Shown here: piece after piece, positions 11,701-23,329 of the stretch
Layout: the number at the start of each line of letters is the position of its first letter
Numbering within the stretch: position 1 is the first letter of the stretch
Origin: Adenanthera pavonina
Lineage: Eukaryota; Streptophyta; Magnoliopsida; Fabales; Fabaceae
Length of the DNA: 64,000 bases
Reading direction: 5' to 3'
Assembly (NCBI GenBank): GCA_026686845.1
Contig: JAIVEN010000020.1
Span: forward strand, 8,335,501 to 8,399,500
Made by a program: the position numbers and the translations under genes
The notes under the pieces: generated by a model
Databases searched by the model: none
Seen by the model: the letters and a program-made list of their open reading frames with translations, nothing else
What the model was told of the DNA's origin: nothing

Positions 11701-11910
11701 ATCACCAAGAATCCTGTCATGCATTCAAGGACAAAACATATTGAAGTTAGACACCATTTCATCAGGGATCACATTCTAAAAGGAGAAGTTAAACTGGAGT
11801 ACATCCCAACAGAGGATCAAGTTGCTGATATACTCACAAAACCTCTATCAGAAGACAGGCATTGCAAAATAAGGAGAGAATTGGGAATGGTAAATCCCAA
11901 TGAACTGTAA
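8779..11910 (+). pseudogene. pol: SIRE-A pol (protease, integrase, RT, RNase H)
   Basis: Domains in order: protease with WYMDSACSSRMTGD; integrase zinc part (H...H, then CDACLKGKQ) and catalytic core (MDLI, SDHGGEF, NGVVERKNRT); RT with QMDVKSAFLNGY and YVDDIIFG; RNase H with GYTDADFTGS and KHIEVRHHFIRD. Breaks are a TGA for Trp at 9208, a +1 shift near 9618, a TGA for Trp at 10517, a -1 shift near 11340, and a TAG for Trp at 11620. In SIRE-B those three codons are TGG. The integrase motif also reads RPSRV where SIRE-B has GPSRV. Dead copy. Confidence 0.93.
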
Positions 11911-12906
11911 GTTATTCCTGTGTAATTCTATCTTTAGAATTTTCAATATTAAAATTAATTCTAACTTCAGCATCGGAGAGTGTTTAATTTAAGCTGCAGG
12001 TGCTCCTCACAAGACTAAATGGCTATACACTTAAAGATTGGAGCATATCAGAATGGAACAACCAGAAAGTGAAGTAAATAACGAAAATCCTAAGCTCTGG
12101 ATCCATTCTGTAAGTTATTAATGATGATGCTTGTATTTTAAATGTTGTTAAACATATTTTGCTTCATAAACTGTGTTTTTGTACTGGTCAACGTGGTCAA
12201 CGTTCGAATTTTAAGTGACCAACAGATGAACTTCGACCTGTTATACTTTGGAACAGTTCTCACTGATGCCTCGAAATTTGTCTGTTGAATAATGGAAGTT
12301 CAAATTTTCAAGAACAAAAATTTTCAAAAGATATGTTTGTCCATCACTATTATACGAATTATCACATCTTAACATACAACTGTTGGACAACCTTTACAAA
12401 AGATGAGAAATTCGAATTTTCAGTTCAAAATTCGTCTGTTGAATCATGTTCTTCATGCTGAATGCTTGAAAGATGAAGTTTTGCATGCTAAATTCGTCTA
12501 TTGGTTGAAATTTTGATTGTTGATACTGTTTTCCCTTCAACATTCGAACTTTGTTGAAACAAAATTCGTCTGTTGTGCTTGTTCTGCTTGTTCCAAGCCT
12601 CTGTCAGACGAACTTTCAGATGAAAATTCGTCTGTCAGTAAGCTTTGCCAAACGGTTTAACCTGTAACTGCCCGAAGTTCGAATTTTGACCTCTCAAAAT
12701 TCGTCTGTCAGACGGTTACATACGTTAAATCTGACGGTTTTCCAAAGAACAGACGCAACCCTATTTGTAACTCCTCTGAGTCTGTTCTGATCCTCTCTTC
12801 AATCCTCTTTAATCCTATCCAAAAATCGTCAATTTCCACCGTTTAAACTTCTTTTCGCACCCTATAAACCTTTTCTCAACCATATTCTGCAACATTCAAA
12901 CAAGAA
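11911..12906 (+). other. Spacer between pol and envelope-position ORF in SIRE-A
   Basis: About 1 kb without a gene. It is rich in the same TTCGTCTG/CAGACGAA and TTCGAATTT motifs as the LTR. It ends in a pyrimidine-rich leader (CTCTCTTCAATCCTC) before the lost start codon. The matching stretch in SIRE-B is 49081-50076. Confidence 0.7.
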
Positions 12907-15132
12907 ATAGCGAGAGTCAAGAATCCAGGAGCAGGGAAAGCTGGAGCTCGGCCAAAAAGAGCAGTAAAATCTCAATATGCTATAAAGGAAGGAGAGAAAT
13001 CTAAGAGAAAGGCCGAACCCAGTAAAGCTACCCCTTCCAAACGCCAGAAATCATCATCCAAGGCAGATTCACAGAAAGCAGGACCCTCCTCATCAAAATC
13101 TGCAAAATCTTCGGTTCCTGTTTCAGCTGATACTGCTGCTGTTGCCTCCTCCTCTTCTACACAATCTGGAGAATATGAGCTTACTACAGGACCTCTTTGT
13201 AGCACTCCTGAGATTCAAGAAGAGTATTCTACCAAGTTTTCCAGCAAAAAGGTAATTAAGCCTCACTGTGTGAATATGGAACAATTCTTAATATCTAATA
13301 ACTTTGATGCCGGAATATGGTTGTTAAGATATAAGAATCCATTAGAAATTGCTGAAAAATATGACGATGAGGTAGTGAAGACTTGGTATGCCTCTCTTCA
13401 ATACAACAGCAAGAAAAAGAAATGGGAGGTCAACTTGAGATCAATGACCATTTGGCTTGCTGATGAAATATTGAACGAGGTACTGGAAATTCCAGGACAA
13501 GATGGGCTGAAAATTGACATCACAGCCTCTGGGTATATGGACGAGGCTAGCACAGCTGATGAAGAAGGTGGATCCTTTCTGAATTACAAAGAGAGCACCA
13601 TCTTGGACACCTTATTCAGAAGAAGGGAGAATAGGCCAACAATAAATCTGTTGAAGCCCACAGACCTAAGTGTTCAAGTAAGGATCCTGCACTACATTGT
13701 GTCCAGGATCATATTCAACAAAGTTGGAAGCTTCAATCTGATAACCAGGGCAGAGGCTCATGTAATGATAGCTATCATATGTGGGAAGCTAATCAATATG
13801 GGTTATATCATCCTCTAGCGTATGATAAAGGCAAGGGATCAAAGGAACGATTCTACACTCCCCTATGCAGCAATTATTTCAAGAATCCTGCAGTATGCTA
13901 GGATTCAACACATTGAAAAGGGGAAAGGGAAACTCACAGAGGCCTTCAAAGAAGAGGAATTGCAAAGGATGGGTATTGAAAGAGATGAAGGAAGATGGAT
14001 TGGAAAGGGAGCAGGGAAATCTGAAGACTTGTTCTTTGTTGCTGATGCATCTCTCCAACAAGAAGGCACTTCTGAGGCCCCTGGCAGATCTGTACCTCAG
14101 CCTTCTCAGCTTATTCCATCTCCCTCCAGACCTACTCACCCTTCTTCCACTCCCTCCTCACTGGCCAAGCCAACCAAGATCACTGAGTTGTTTGACAGTT
14201 TGTCAACACTCATTCTCAGCATTCGGGATGAGCAAAATGTCAAATTCGCTCACCTACAAGATCAGATCCATCAATTGGCTGTGAATATGAAAGTGGTGGC
14301 TGATGCTTACGAAGAGATAAGAAATGCAATCCCTACCACTCCAGCTCCACCTCAGCTTGGTGTTCCTGAGCCTACTCTATCTCCATCTCCTGTGCCTCCA
14401 AGTCCGTTTAAGTTGGATTCTCCTGTCCCTAGTGTTGGTGTGCAAAAGACTGAACCAGCTGGCACTCCAAAGGTCTCTAGCAATGAGGCAAGTCCTGGTC
14501 CTCCCTTGGACTATGGCATAGAGGAAGAGGGTCTGCAGGAATCTAGCCCTCTTGAGCCTACTGAAGCAGTTGGACAAGACTCTATCCTTTCCACCCAAGA
14601 GTCTGAGCAAGTTGAGCAGCTAGTAGCATCCATATCTACTTCACCATTTCTGCAAGCTGCACTCAATGAGGAAAGGAGCATTGTGCCTGTTATTGATTTT
14701 GAAGCTATTGCTCACAATGCCCTTCTGCTAGCTCAAAGGAGAAGGCTTGAAGAAATGTTTCCTCCTCCTGAATCAGCCTCCCCTTCTCTTGCTGCTTATT
14801 GGCTTTCAGAGGAACAGAGAGCTCAACTAGCTCTTTTGAGGCAGGAAATGCAAGAGCTGCTTGAGGTCTCTGATGATGATGATGAAGAACCTAGCCCTGA
14901 GCCTGCTCAGCCTCCTGCACCAATTCAGCCAGAGATTCCTTTTTCTCCTGTCCCTCTTCGTGTTGTTCCTATTTCTCAGATTCCTCCTCTAATGGACTTT
15001 GTTGGGCTTTCTGATGATGCCAAAAAGGGGGAGAAGATAAAGCAAACTGGGACTAAGCAAGCTGGAAAATCTGCTGAGTCATCTGGGAAAGGAAAGACAT
15101 ACAACAAGAAGACTAAGCCAAAGAAGAAGTGA
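12907..15132 (+). pseudogene. SIRE-A envelope-position ORF (plant transposon protein-like)
   Basis: Homologous to the intact 710-residue ORF of SIRE-B. The start codon is ATA (12907) where SIRE-B has ATG, and a TAG at 13816 replaces CAG. Otherwise the frame is open through the basic N-terminus, the conserved central region (LEIAEKYDDEVVKTWYAS, VRILHYIVSRIIF), a heptad-rich segment and a proline/glutamate-rich tail ending KTKPKKK. There is no signal peptide or transmembrane stretch. Both breaks are transitions (G to A, C to T). It resembles the 'putative plant transposon protein' domain family; that naming is from memory of the pattern. Confidence 0.85.
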
Positions 15133-15194
15133 TTAAATAAGATCTAGGCTAAATCTTCTTGTTGTACTTTGCTATGATTGCTTGTATTTTGTAT

Positions 15195-15280
15195 TTTGGT
15201 TATTCCTTATGTTTTGAGAACTGATCTTTAATTGATGTTTGGTTATTCCTTATGTTTTGAGAACTGATCTTTAATTGATG
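15195..15280 (+). repeat. 43-bp tandem duplication after the SIRE-A 3' ORF
   Basis: TTTGGTTATTCCTTATG... is repeated exactly, head to tail, with period 43 between the 3' ORF and the 3' LTR. SIRE-B lacks it (52210-52416), so it arose in the SIRE-A lineage. Confidence 0.9.
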
Positions 15281-15319
15281 TATTGCAACAATTTGAATAT
15301 GATATCTTATGCATATGTT

Positions 15320-15396
15320 GAGGGGGAGCTTGTGAAAGCAGACCCAAGTACTAATCCAGTTTGTGAGTTGTTTTGTCATCATCAAAAGGGGGAGAA
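15320..15396 (+). other. Polypurine tracts of SIRE-A
   Basis: GAGGGGGAG at 15320-15328 and AAAAGGGGGAGAA at 15384-15396. The second abuts the 3' LTR and is the expected plus-strand primer. A further AAAAAGGGGGAGAAG lies in the end of the 3' ORF (about 15022). Multiplied polypurine tracts are a known Sirevirus trait. Confidence 0.8.
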
Positions 15397-17124
15397 TGTT
15401 GAATCTAGAAGTTTTGATGATTCCAAACCAATATCCAAGAACTTGGATTGAAGATATCAAAGGAGATCAAAGTGCTTCAAGTGAAGAATTTGAAGAGTAT
15501 TTGCTGCTAGATCTTTTATAGGATCTTTAGTTTTTGTTATGGTTGGGTAAAAGATTTTGATTTGAAGAAAAGACGTTTTCAAACCTTGATTTTATGTTAA
15601 ATCTTGACTTATTTGAAAAACACCCTCAAACAGACGAAGTTTGAAAGTTTAAACTGAACTGTCATGTTAAAAATTCGAACTTTGCCTTTGGAAATTCAAA
15701 TTTCGAGCTAAAACTGAATAAGTCTGAAGAGATGTCTCTCTGTCAGATTAATTTTGGTCATCCGAAATTCAAATTTTCATCTAGTCTGAAAGAAGCCTTT
15801 TTAGTGATAGACGAACTTCACAAAGTCAAAATTTGAATTTCAGACAAAATGCAATTTGTGAAAACCAAAGAAATTCGTCTGAAACTATGTTAAAGTTCAT
15901 CTGAAATTAAGAAGAAATTGAGTTTGAAAAATGCTCTCTGACAGATGAACTTTGACTTTGCAACATTCGAATTTTCATATAAGTCTGAAAGGAGCTTCTT
16001 TGAGACAGACGAATTTCACTCTTTCAAAATTTGAATTTCAGACAAAACACAACTTGAGAAAACAGAAGAAATTCGTCTGAAACAATGTTAAAGTTCAACT
16101 GAGATCAAGAATAAATTAAGTTTCAAAACTGGTCTCTGACAGACGAATTTCACTCTGTCAAAATTCAAATTTCGGAGAAAGTTATCTACTGTGCCTCTTC
16201 GAACGTTCAATGGACAGACAAATTTTGGGCATCCAAAATTCGAATTTTGAGGGTACTGTAGAAAATTGAAAATACTGTTCATGATTTACAGAAAAACTTT
16301 CTTCTTGAAAATTCGTATGTCACATTGTGAAAATATTTTATAAGTTTCAAAATTCGAATTTCACTCTATGGACAGACGAACTTCATATTTTAACGTTTGA
16401 AGCTTTAACCTTCGGTTCCTTCGAAATTCGTCTGTTGACCAACCAAAATTCGAATGTCAGTGTATCAGAAACATTAAATACGGTTGGTAAACAGATAGTT
16501 TTTCAGAGTAACCGTTGGATAACTTCCCCAATGGATAGATTTAGTCTCTAACGGACATTTGAGAACTAAAAATATAAATATAACATCATTTGAAGTTATG
16601 GGTAACGAATCAAACTTGTATATACCGAATTTTTGCTGAATCTTCTTCTCAAAAGCTTTTACCCTCTCAACTTCATTATCTGTACTTTAACCTTCATATC
16701 TACTCTATTCAAGAGAGTTATACATTTGTAAACAATCTACTCTTCATCTGGACGAAAGATTTACTTGTGAGGGAAATTCACAAGGGGATTAGGAAAGCAC
16801 ATAGAGAAAGTGCTTAGAGAGTCTGAGAGAGCTCAGGAACAGAGCATACTCATGTACTGTGGCATTAGCAAGAAGCCCATTGAAATTCTTGCTGTATAGT
16901 GGATAAATCTCAAGAGTTGTCTTGGGGACTGGACGTACGTCAAGTGGATAGACCGAACCAGGATAAATCACTGAGTCTTCTTCTCCTTATCCTTACTTAT
17001 CAGCTTACTCTATTTTACTTATTGTTTTCATTACACTATGATATCTTCAACCACTTCACTTTATGCAGAAAAATTTCAATCTTCTCAATTCACCCCCCCT
17101 CTTGGGAAGTCAGCCTTGCTAACA
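15397..17124 (+). repeat. 3' LTR of SIRE-A
   Basis: Starts TGTTGAATCT, ends GCTAACA, and is followed by the target duplication AGATA. It carries the same repeats, TATA site and hairpin as the 5' LTR. Most differences from the 5' LTR are C/T or G/A changes. Confidence 0.95.
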
Positions 17125-17299
17125 AGATAGTACGGCTCCGAGTGAAGAAGTAGATGGTGCACATATTACGTTAGCTATATATGACATTGTTCAATCAACA
17201 AAATCAAACGATGAAAATTTAGATGAGGAGCCACTGCATACTGATTCATTTGAAACTGAGGAGAATCCTTCTAGTGATTACTATTTAGCAAGTGATTGA
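17125..17299 (+). pseudogene. CACTA-A transposase tail resumed after SIRE-A
   Basis: Directly after the 3' LTR the frame reads DSTAPSEEVDGAH and runs on as an acidic tail to ENPSSDYYLASD and a TGA at 17297. Removing SIRE-A and one copy of its duplication joins this in frame with the codons before 5187, apart from one TGA. This shows the exon into which SIRE-A jumped. Confidence 0.7.
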
Positions 17300-17450
17300 T
17301 ATAATGTGGGTAACTTAGTGTCAGTTTTACTTCGTTTCATTTGAACTATATGCATATGCATGTTTATAATGAAATTAATTACTATTATTTATTAAATATG
17401 CATATTCATAACACTTATTTTTTATTTTAGATTCACCTTCTCAGCCAAAC

Positions 17451-19119
17451 ATGGATAGAAGATCCAATGATAATGAAAAGAAGAAGAAGGGCAAAAGCAA
17501 GGTTATGAGATCATCACTTCCTTTGCTAATAGCAGTTACACCATCATTATCCCAATCACCACCCATTCAGCCATCATTGACCCAACCATCACTAGTAACA
17601 CAAGGGTTGGAATTTGCATCACCTTCTTTTCCTTCCCTACCCATTCAGTTGAGCCTATCAATCTCTGCTACTGCTAGCTCAGAGAGATCTCCCTTACATG
17701 GGATGGGTATAAATGTATCTTCATCTTCAAGTCAAATTCTATATGATGCTGGATCTAGGTTGAGTGATGGTCGATTAGTGATTCGACCTAATGATACTGA
17801 AGAGTAAGTATATTCTATGTTCATTTCAATTATTAATTCAAAATCATAATGTTACTTTTTATTTTTCTAAATACTTTACATTTCACAGGTTTTTTCCTTC
17901 TAAAAAGACTGGATCAATATTAACTAACATTATGCATGGCCTTTACAATGTGGCATGGCCCGATTTTAGTAGTATGCTTGAAGGAGTTCAAAATTTATGG
18001 TTTAAGGAATTTAAGGTGAGCTAATATTGTAATCATTTTTTAAAGTATAAAGAACATAGTTATTTTTTCATTTACATAGTGTTTGGTGTTTTTGCTTTAG
18101 GCACATTGTGCATGAGATCCTATTTTGGAAGAGCAGATACGAAAGCTTTGGTATAAAAAATGTTGAGATAAAATATGTTGCACCTTGAGGGATATTCGCC
18201 ATAAAAAAAACAAAAGCTACCTAGATGCCTCAAACAGTTTGAGATAACTTAGAAAAACATTAGGAGACTCCTACTTTTAAGAAGAAATTGGAACATAATA
18301 AAGCCAACCGGGTAGCTAATGCTGATGCATGTGTACATAGGGGTGGAAGAAAGTCATGTTCATCATACAAAAGAAACATGGTAAGCCTTATTTGAAATTG
18401 TTATATTGATATAGTTTTAATGTTTTAAGTTACATGAATTTTGTCCAAATGATGTAGGAAGTTGATTTGGGACGGGAAGTCTCCTTGCCAGAAGTTTATA
18501 AAAAGGTCCAATATAATGAGCAGAAAGGAGGTTGGGTTTGACCACAAGCCACTGACACTTATGTAAGTAAAGGTTTTATTATTTCTAATTCACAAATTGT
18601 TTTTCATATTATATATATGTGATTCACAATTTTCTTTTTTTGTTGATGTAGGACAAATTTGAGCAGCTAAAACAAAGTCAAAATGTAGACTCAAATGTCT
18701 CCGACAATCATGTGTGGCTTGATGTTGTTGAAGGGAAAAATAAGAAAGGGCGTGTGTATGGAATTGGAACACAAGCTGGTCTTCTTGGTTTTCATGGGAC
18801 ACTTAGCCATAGCTCCGATGAGCTTGCACAAATCAAAGAATCTTTTGAAAAGAAATTGCAGGACAAACTCACTGAGCAAGCAAAAGTTTATGAGGAAAGC
18901 TTGGCCATAGTAGTGGCCAAACTCAATGAGGAACACAAAAAAGCACGGTAACAAATGTGGGAAGAAAAATTCAAAATGAATGAGGAATTCATGAGGAAAA
19001 TAATGGAGCAGATAGAGTTAGGAGGTCCTTTTCAACCTTCACATGATGTGGATGATTATACTTCTGATGAAAATGATGAGAGAGGTGATGATGATGAGGA
19101 GGAGGCGGGAAATGAATGA
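17451..19119 (+). pseudogene. CACTA-A second gene, Transposase_24-like
   Basis: Exon 1 starts MDRRSNDNEKKKKGK and has a Ser/Pro-rich part. A GTAAGT donor near 17806 and a TTTCACAG acceptor near 17889 frame an exon with ILTNIMHGLYNVAWPDF. Later exons read FKKKLEHNKANRVAN, then LGREVSLPEVYKKV, then GRVYGIGTQAGLLG. A coiled-coil-like tail (SFEKKLQDKLTEQAK) ends in an acidic stretch. Stops lie in the third exon (near 18113) and at 18949. Order and spacing match the second gene of plant CACTA elements (TNPA-like/Transposase_24), thought to help bind the subterminal repeats. Confidence 0.8.
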
Positions 19120-19394
19120 TGATGGTGATATGAAGAGTAGAGTAGCTGTTTTTTTTTTACCAAAAATAGAGTAGCTATTAAACAATTATGATACTTGTAA
19201 TGAATTGTCTTACATATTAGTAGTTCCTAAAGTAATATAAACTGATATTTTGGGTTGTTTATGTTGATTGTGATGATAATAAAAAATTGCTATTGTTGAT
19301 TTCTGTTTGATACTGAAATAGCCACTATTCATTATGTTGTAAAATTTGATCACAGGTTGGTAACCAAAAGAAACAATTTGGGTATTGCAAAAAT

Positions 19395-19804
19395 TTAAAG
19401 AGTTCTCATGGAATATTCCATAAGAAATTCCATGAGAAACTATCATTATGTCACGAGAGAATATTTCTCACTGACATAGTCCATGAGAAATTCTCATGGA
19501 ATATTTTTTCGCGAGAAATTCTCATGGCACATATTTTCATGAGAATTTCTCATGTAAGAAAAGTCTGAGGGAAATTCTCACAAGAAGCCATCCGTGTGAA
19601 CATTTTCTCATAGTTGGTTTGCATGAGAAATCCATGAGAAAAAGTTCTCACAGTTTAATCCATGAGAAAAGTGAATTTTCCCATGGGCACTTTTCCCACA
19701 CATGATTTATCATGAGAAAATCCGTGAGAAAGATGTTTCTCACGGATTTTTGCCAATTTTCTCATAGATGTTGGCTGTGAGAAAATAGATGTTTTGGTGT
19801 AGTG
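19395..19804 (+). repeat. Subterminal repeats and right terminus of CACTA-A
   Basis: Many direct and inverted copies of CATGAGAAA/TTTCTCATG (for example TCCATGAGAAATTCTCATGG near 19481) lead to the terminal repeat TTTTGGTGTAGTG ending at 19804. Such arrays bind the element's own proteins in En/Spm elements. Confidence 0.85.
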
Positions 19805-22448
19805 ATTTTGTGATATGATGCATAAGGAGATTAAGGTATATGTTGATGACGTGGTAGCTAAGTCAACTGAAGAGGAAAGTCATGTCACAGTCCTTAGAAA
19901 ATTATTTGAAAGATTGGTGCTAATATAAGCTCAGACTGAACCCTAATAAATGCATTTTTAGAGCTCTTTCTGGAAAATAATTGGGATTCATTGTAAGCCT
20001 AAAAGGGATAGAAGTAGATCCCGATAAAGTAAAAGCAATTCGAGAAATGCAACCTCCTCAGACAGAAAAAGAAGTTCAAAGTTTCCTAGGACGGCTAAAT
20101 TAGATTGCCAGATTTATTGCAAACTTGACTGCAACTTGTGAGCCAATTTTCAAACTGCTAAATAAAAACAACACAGAGAGATGGGATGATAATTGTCAAC
20201 AAGCATTTGACAAAATTAAGGATTATCTATTAAATCCCCAACTTTAGTTCCTCCTATACCAGGACAACCTTTGATCCTTTACTTAACAATATGCTCTAGT
20301 TCAATGGGAGCTGTACTAGCACAACATGATGACTCAAGGCAAAAGGAACATGCAATCTATTATTTGAGCAAGATGTTTAATGATTGTGAATCATGTTACT
20401 AGATAACTGAGCAAACTTGTTATGGGCTAGTATGGAGTACAAGGAGATGAAGACAATATATGCCCTACAACACTACCTGGTTAATCTCTAGAATGGATCC
20501 ATTAAAGTATATATTCGAGAGCCTATATGTAGCTAGTAGAGTCTCTAAATGGCAAGTAATATTGTTTGAGTATGACATAAAATTCATGACTCAAAGTTCT
20601 GTAAAAGGAAGCGTGCTTGTTGTCTACTTAGCAAAAAATCCTTTAGACGATTACCATTTGTTAGACTTTCAATTCCCTAATAAAGACATATATGACATAG
20701 AAGAAAGTGAAGAAGATGATCAATGGGAGATGTATTTTGATGGCGCTTCTAACTCATTTGGAAATGGGGTTGGAGTTGTAATTGTGTCTCTAGAAGGGAA
20801 AACATTTCCTGTAGCTGTCAAGTTGGAATTTGATTACACTAACAACTTGGCAAAATATGAAGCTTGTGTTAGTAGACTTCAAGCAGTCATTGACCTTGGA
20901 GTAAGAAGTTTAGAAGTCTTTGGATATTCAGCTCTTATAATTTATCAAGTTAAGGGGGAATGGGGGACTAAGGATTCAAAATTGATTCCTTATCAAGAGC
21001 TTTTAACATAGTTGATCAAGCAATTTTAGGTTATTAACTTTCATCATATGACTCGAAATAATAATCGTTTTGCTAATGCTTTAGCTACATTAGTAGTAAT
21101 GATTCAACTTGACACTGGTGTCCATGTTCAGCCAATCTGAATTGAAACCAGAAGTTGTCCAACATATTGTATAAATATTGAAGAGCAAAATGATGGTCAG
21201 CCATGGTTCTATGATATTAAGGCCTATATAGCAAATAGGTCATACCCAATGGATGCCACTGGAAATGACAAAAAGACCATTCGTTGTTTGGCCATGAGCT
21301 TATTTATTAGCAATGGTATTTTATATAAGAGAAGTTATGATGGTACCTTACTATGTTGCATGGATACAAAAGAAGCGCAAAAAGTCATGATAGAAATTGA
21401 TGAAGGTATATGTAGCACACATGCAAATGGCCATACAATGGCTAAGCAAATCCAAAGATATGGCTATTTTTGGCTAACGATGGAAAGGACTGCATTAACT
21501 ATGTTAAGAAATGCCACAAGTGTCAAATATACTCAGACAAGATAAATGTTCCTCCATCCCCATTATATAATATGGTTTCCCTTGGCCATTCTCCATGTAG
21601 GGTATTGATGTTATTGGACCAATCAATCCTAAAGCTTCCAATAGGCATCGTTTCATCCTTGTTGCCATTGATTATTTCACCAAATGGATTGAGGCTAATT
21701 CTTTCCCTAGCATTACCCAAAAAGTGTTAATCAAGTTCTTAAAGACAAATATCATTTGTCGTTGTGGCCTACCTGAAAGAATCATCACGGACAATGCATC
21801 TAATTTAAATGGAGTAGCATTCAAGGGCTTTTATGAACAATTCAAGATCAAACATCACAATTCAACACCATATATGCCACAAATGAATGGAGCAGTTGAA
21901 GCGGCAAATAAGAACATTAAGAAGATCATTGGTAAAATGACTATAGCTTACAAGGACTGGCATGAAATGCTCCCATATGCCTTACATGGTTATCGTACTA
22001 CTGTATGTACCTTAACAGGGACAACCCCTTATTCACTAGTATATGGGATGGAAGCCATGACACCTATTGAAGTGGAAATCTCATCTTTAAGAATATTGGC
22101 TGAAGTTGATTTAGAAGAGAATGAGTAGATACGAACTCAATTTGAACAACTAAACATGACTGAAGAAAGAAGACTAACAGCAATATGCCATGGGCAATTA
22201 TACCAGAAAAGGATGGCAAGAGCCTTCAATAGAAATTCCAACCGAGAGAATTTAAAGTTGGTGATCAGGTTCTAAAAAACATCTTGCCAAATCAAGAAGA
22301 TAGCAGGGGCAAGTGGGCCCCAACTTATGAAGGTCCTTATGTTGTCAAGAATGCATTCTCTGGAGGTGCATTAATTCTGATTAACATGGATGGTCAAGAA
22401 TTACTGAGACCTATTAATGCAAATGTTGTCAAAAAATATTATGCCTAA
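19805..22448 (+). pseudogene. pol: Gypsy pol remnant (RT, two RNase H, integrase)
   Basis: RT: HKEIKVYVDDVVAKS near 19830, then LNPNKCIF and IEVDPDKVKAIREM. First RNase H region near 20280-20640 (LAQHDDSRQKEHAIYYLSK). Second, RNase HI-like domain from about 20730 with MYFDGASNSFGNG and AKYEACVSRLQAV. Integrase zinc region CHKCQIYSDK near 21510, and core with VAIDYFTKWIEA, ITDNASNLNG and NGAVEAANKNIKK. Integrase C-terminus GKWAPTYEGPYVVK. Several frameshifts and stops (19928, 20101, 20401, 21009, near 21480) mark an old copy. Confidence 0.9.
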
Positions 22449-23329
22449 AAGAGGCTAGAAGCTCCATTTGGCAAAAAGACTCACTTAATACTCATGAAAT
22501 GCATATCTTTGGCAACATCCTTAGAGGACATGCATAGAGCCATCTGCAAAGGACGTTCCAAAGGAAGACTATTCATATTGTCTTTTTATACTCACATGAT
22601 ATCTTGACTATTGCCATTGTACTTCATCTTCTCAATAAAAATGCATTTTCACAGGTTTGTCCTTCCTTTTTTTCCTTTTCTTCTTTGTCTCTTTAGAAAT
22701 CTCTCTTTTCAAATAACACGTTTATCAATGCATTCATAAAGGACAACATTTATTAAAACAATTGCTTAATATGATATATTTGATGTGATCTACTCCAAAT
22801 TAACTTTCACGGTTTCAATACTATTGGTGATTCATTTTGATGGCAAATTTCAAAGATGGATCATGTAGAATCAAAAGTAACATCTCCCTCGTATATCAAA
22901 TGCTCGCTCCACTACTGTCATCAAAATGTGCATTATAATGGGGGTTCCTAGTTAGATGCTTTCTAAAAAGGGCACAAAAATATTTCCTTTGAATTTTCTT
23001 CCTTTTCCAAAAACTGGTAAAATTAAGAAATCCATATGCACAATTGGAAAAACAAAGCATAATCTTTACTCATGTACTCATTTAACAAGATTGAGGCAAA
23101 AAAAAAAATCTTGCTCCTTTCATTGTATGCATTACATTCATTCCCTCTTAAATTGGGGTAGGCAAAGAACATGCTTCCAAATCAAAAGAGAAATTTCACA
23201 TTCTTCACTCATCTTTTGAGACAAATAAAGAAAATATATATTCAGCATTGCAAACCTAGCACCATTTCTCATGTATCTTACATTTCACATGCCTTGCATA
23301 ATATAATGGAATTCATCATGCTAGGTACC

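Larger units (their letters stand above)
5192..17124 (+). mobile_element. SIRE-A: full-length Ty1/copia Sirevirus-type retrotransposon
   Basis: An 11.9-kb element bounded by two LTRs (1723 and 1728 bp) that start TGTTGAAT and end CTAACA. It is flanked on both sides by the 5-bp duplication AGATA (5187-5191 and 17125-17129). Internal order is primer site, gag, protease-integrase-RT-RNase H, about 1 kb spacer, envelope-position ORF, polypurine tracts. That order (protease-integrase-RT) is copia. The extra 3' ORF, the C-rich hairpin near the LTR end and the repeated polypurine tracts fit Sireviruses (SIRE/Maximus). The two LTRs differ at roughly 40 sites by eye, including one 4-bp indel. All coding parts carry breaks. 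Confidence 0.95.
1..19804 (+). mobile_element. CACTA-A (En/Spm-like) DNA transposon, left end outside window
   Basis: A class II element holding a TNP2-type transposase remnant, DUF4218 and DUF4216 segments, and a downstream Transposase_24-like gene, all on the plus strand. The right terminus reads ...TTTTGGTGTAGTG at 19792-19804, the reverse complement of a CACTACACCAAAA terminal repeat, and is preceded by about 400 bp of subterminal repeats. Gypsy RT coding sequence begins directly after it, so the element inserted into an older gypsy copy. The left terminus and the 3-bp target duplication cannot be checked because they lie before base 1. The element is interrupted by an LTR-like insertion and by the complete retrotransposon SIRE-A. 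It is non-functional as it stands because of frameshifts and stops. Confidence 0.88.

Noticed and set aside
13865..14284. 139-codon alternate-frame ORF in the 3' ORF region (also 51023-51442)
   Set aside because: Same length in both elements, but it lies wholly in another frame of a well supported protein region. It is a shadow of the conserved gene.
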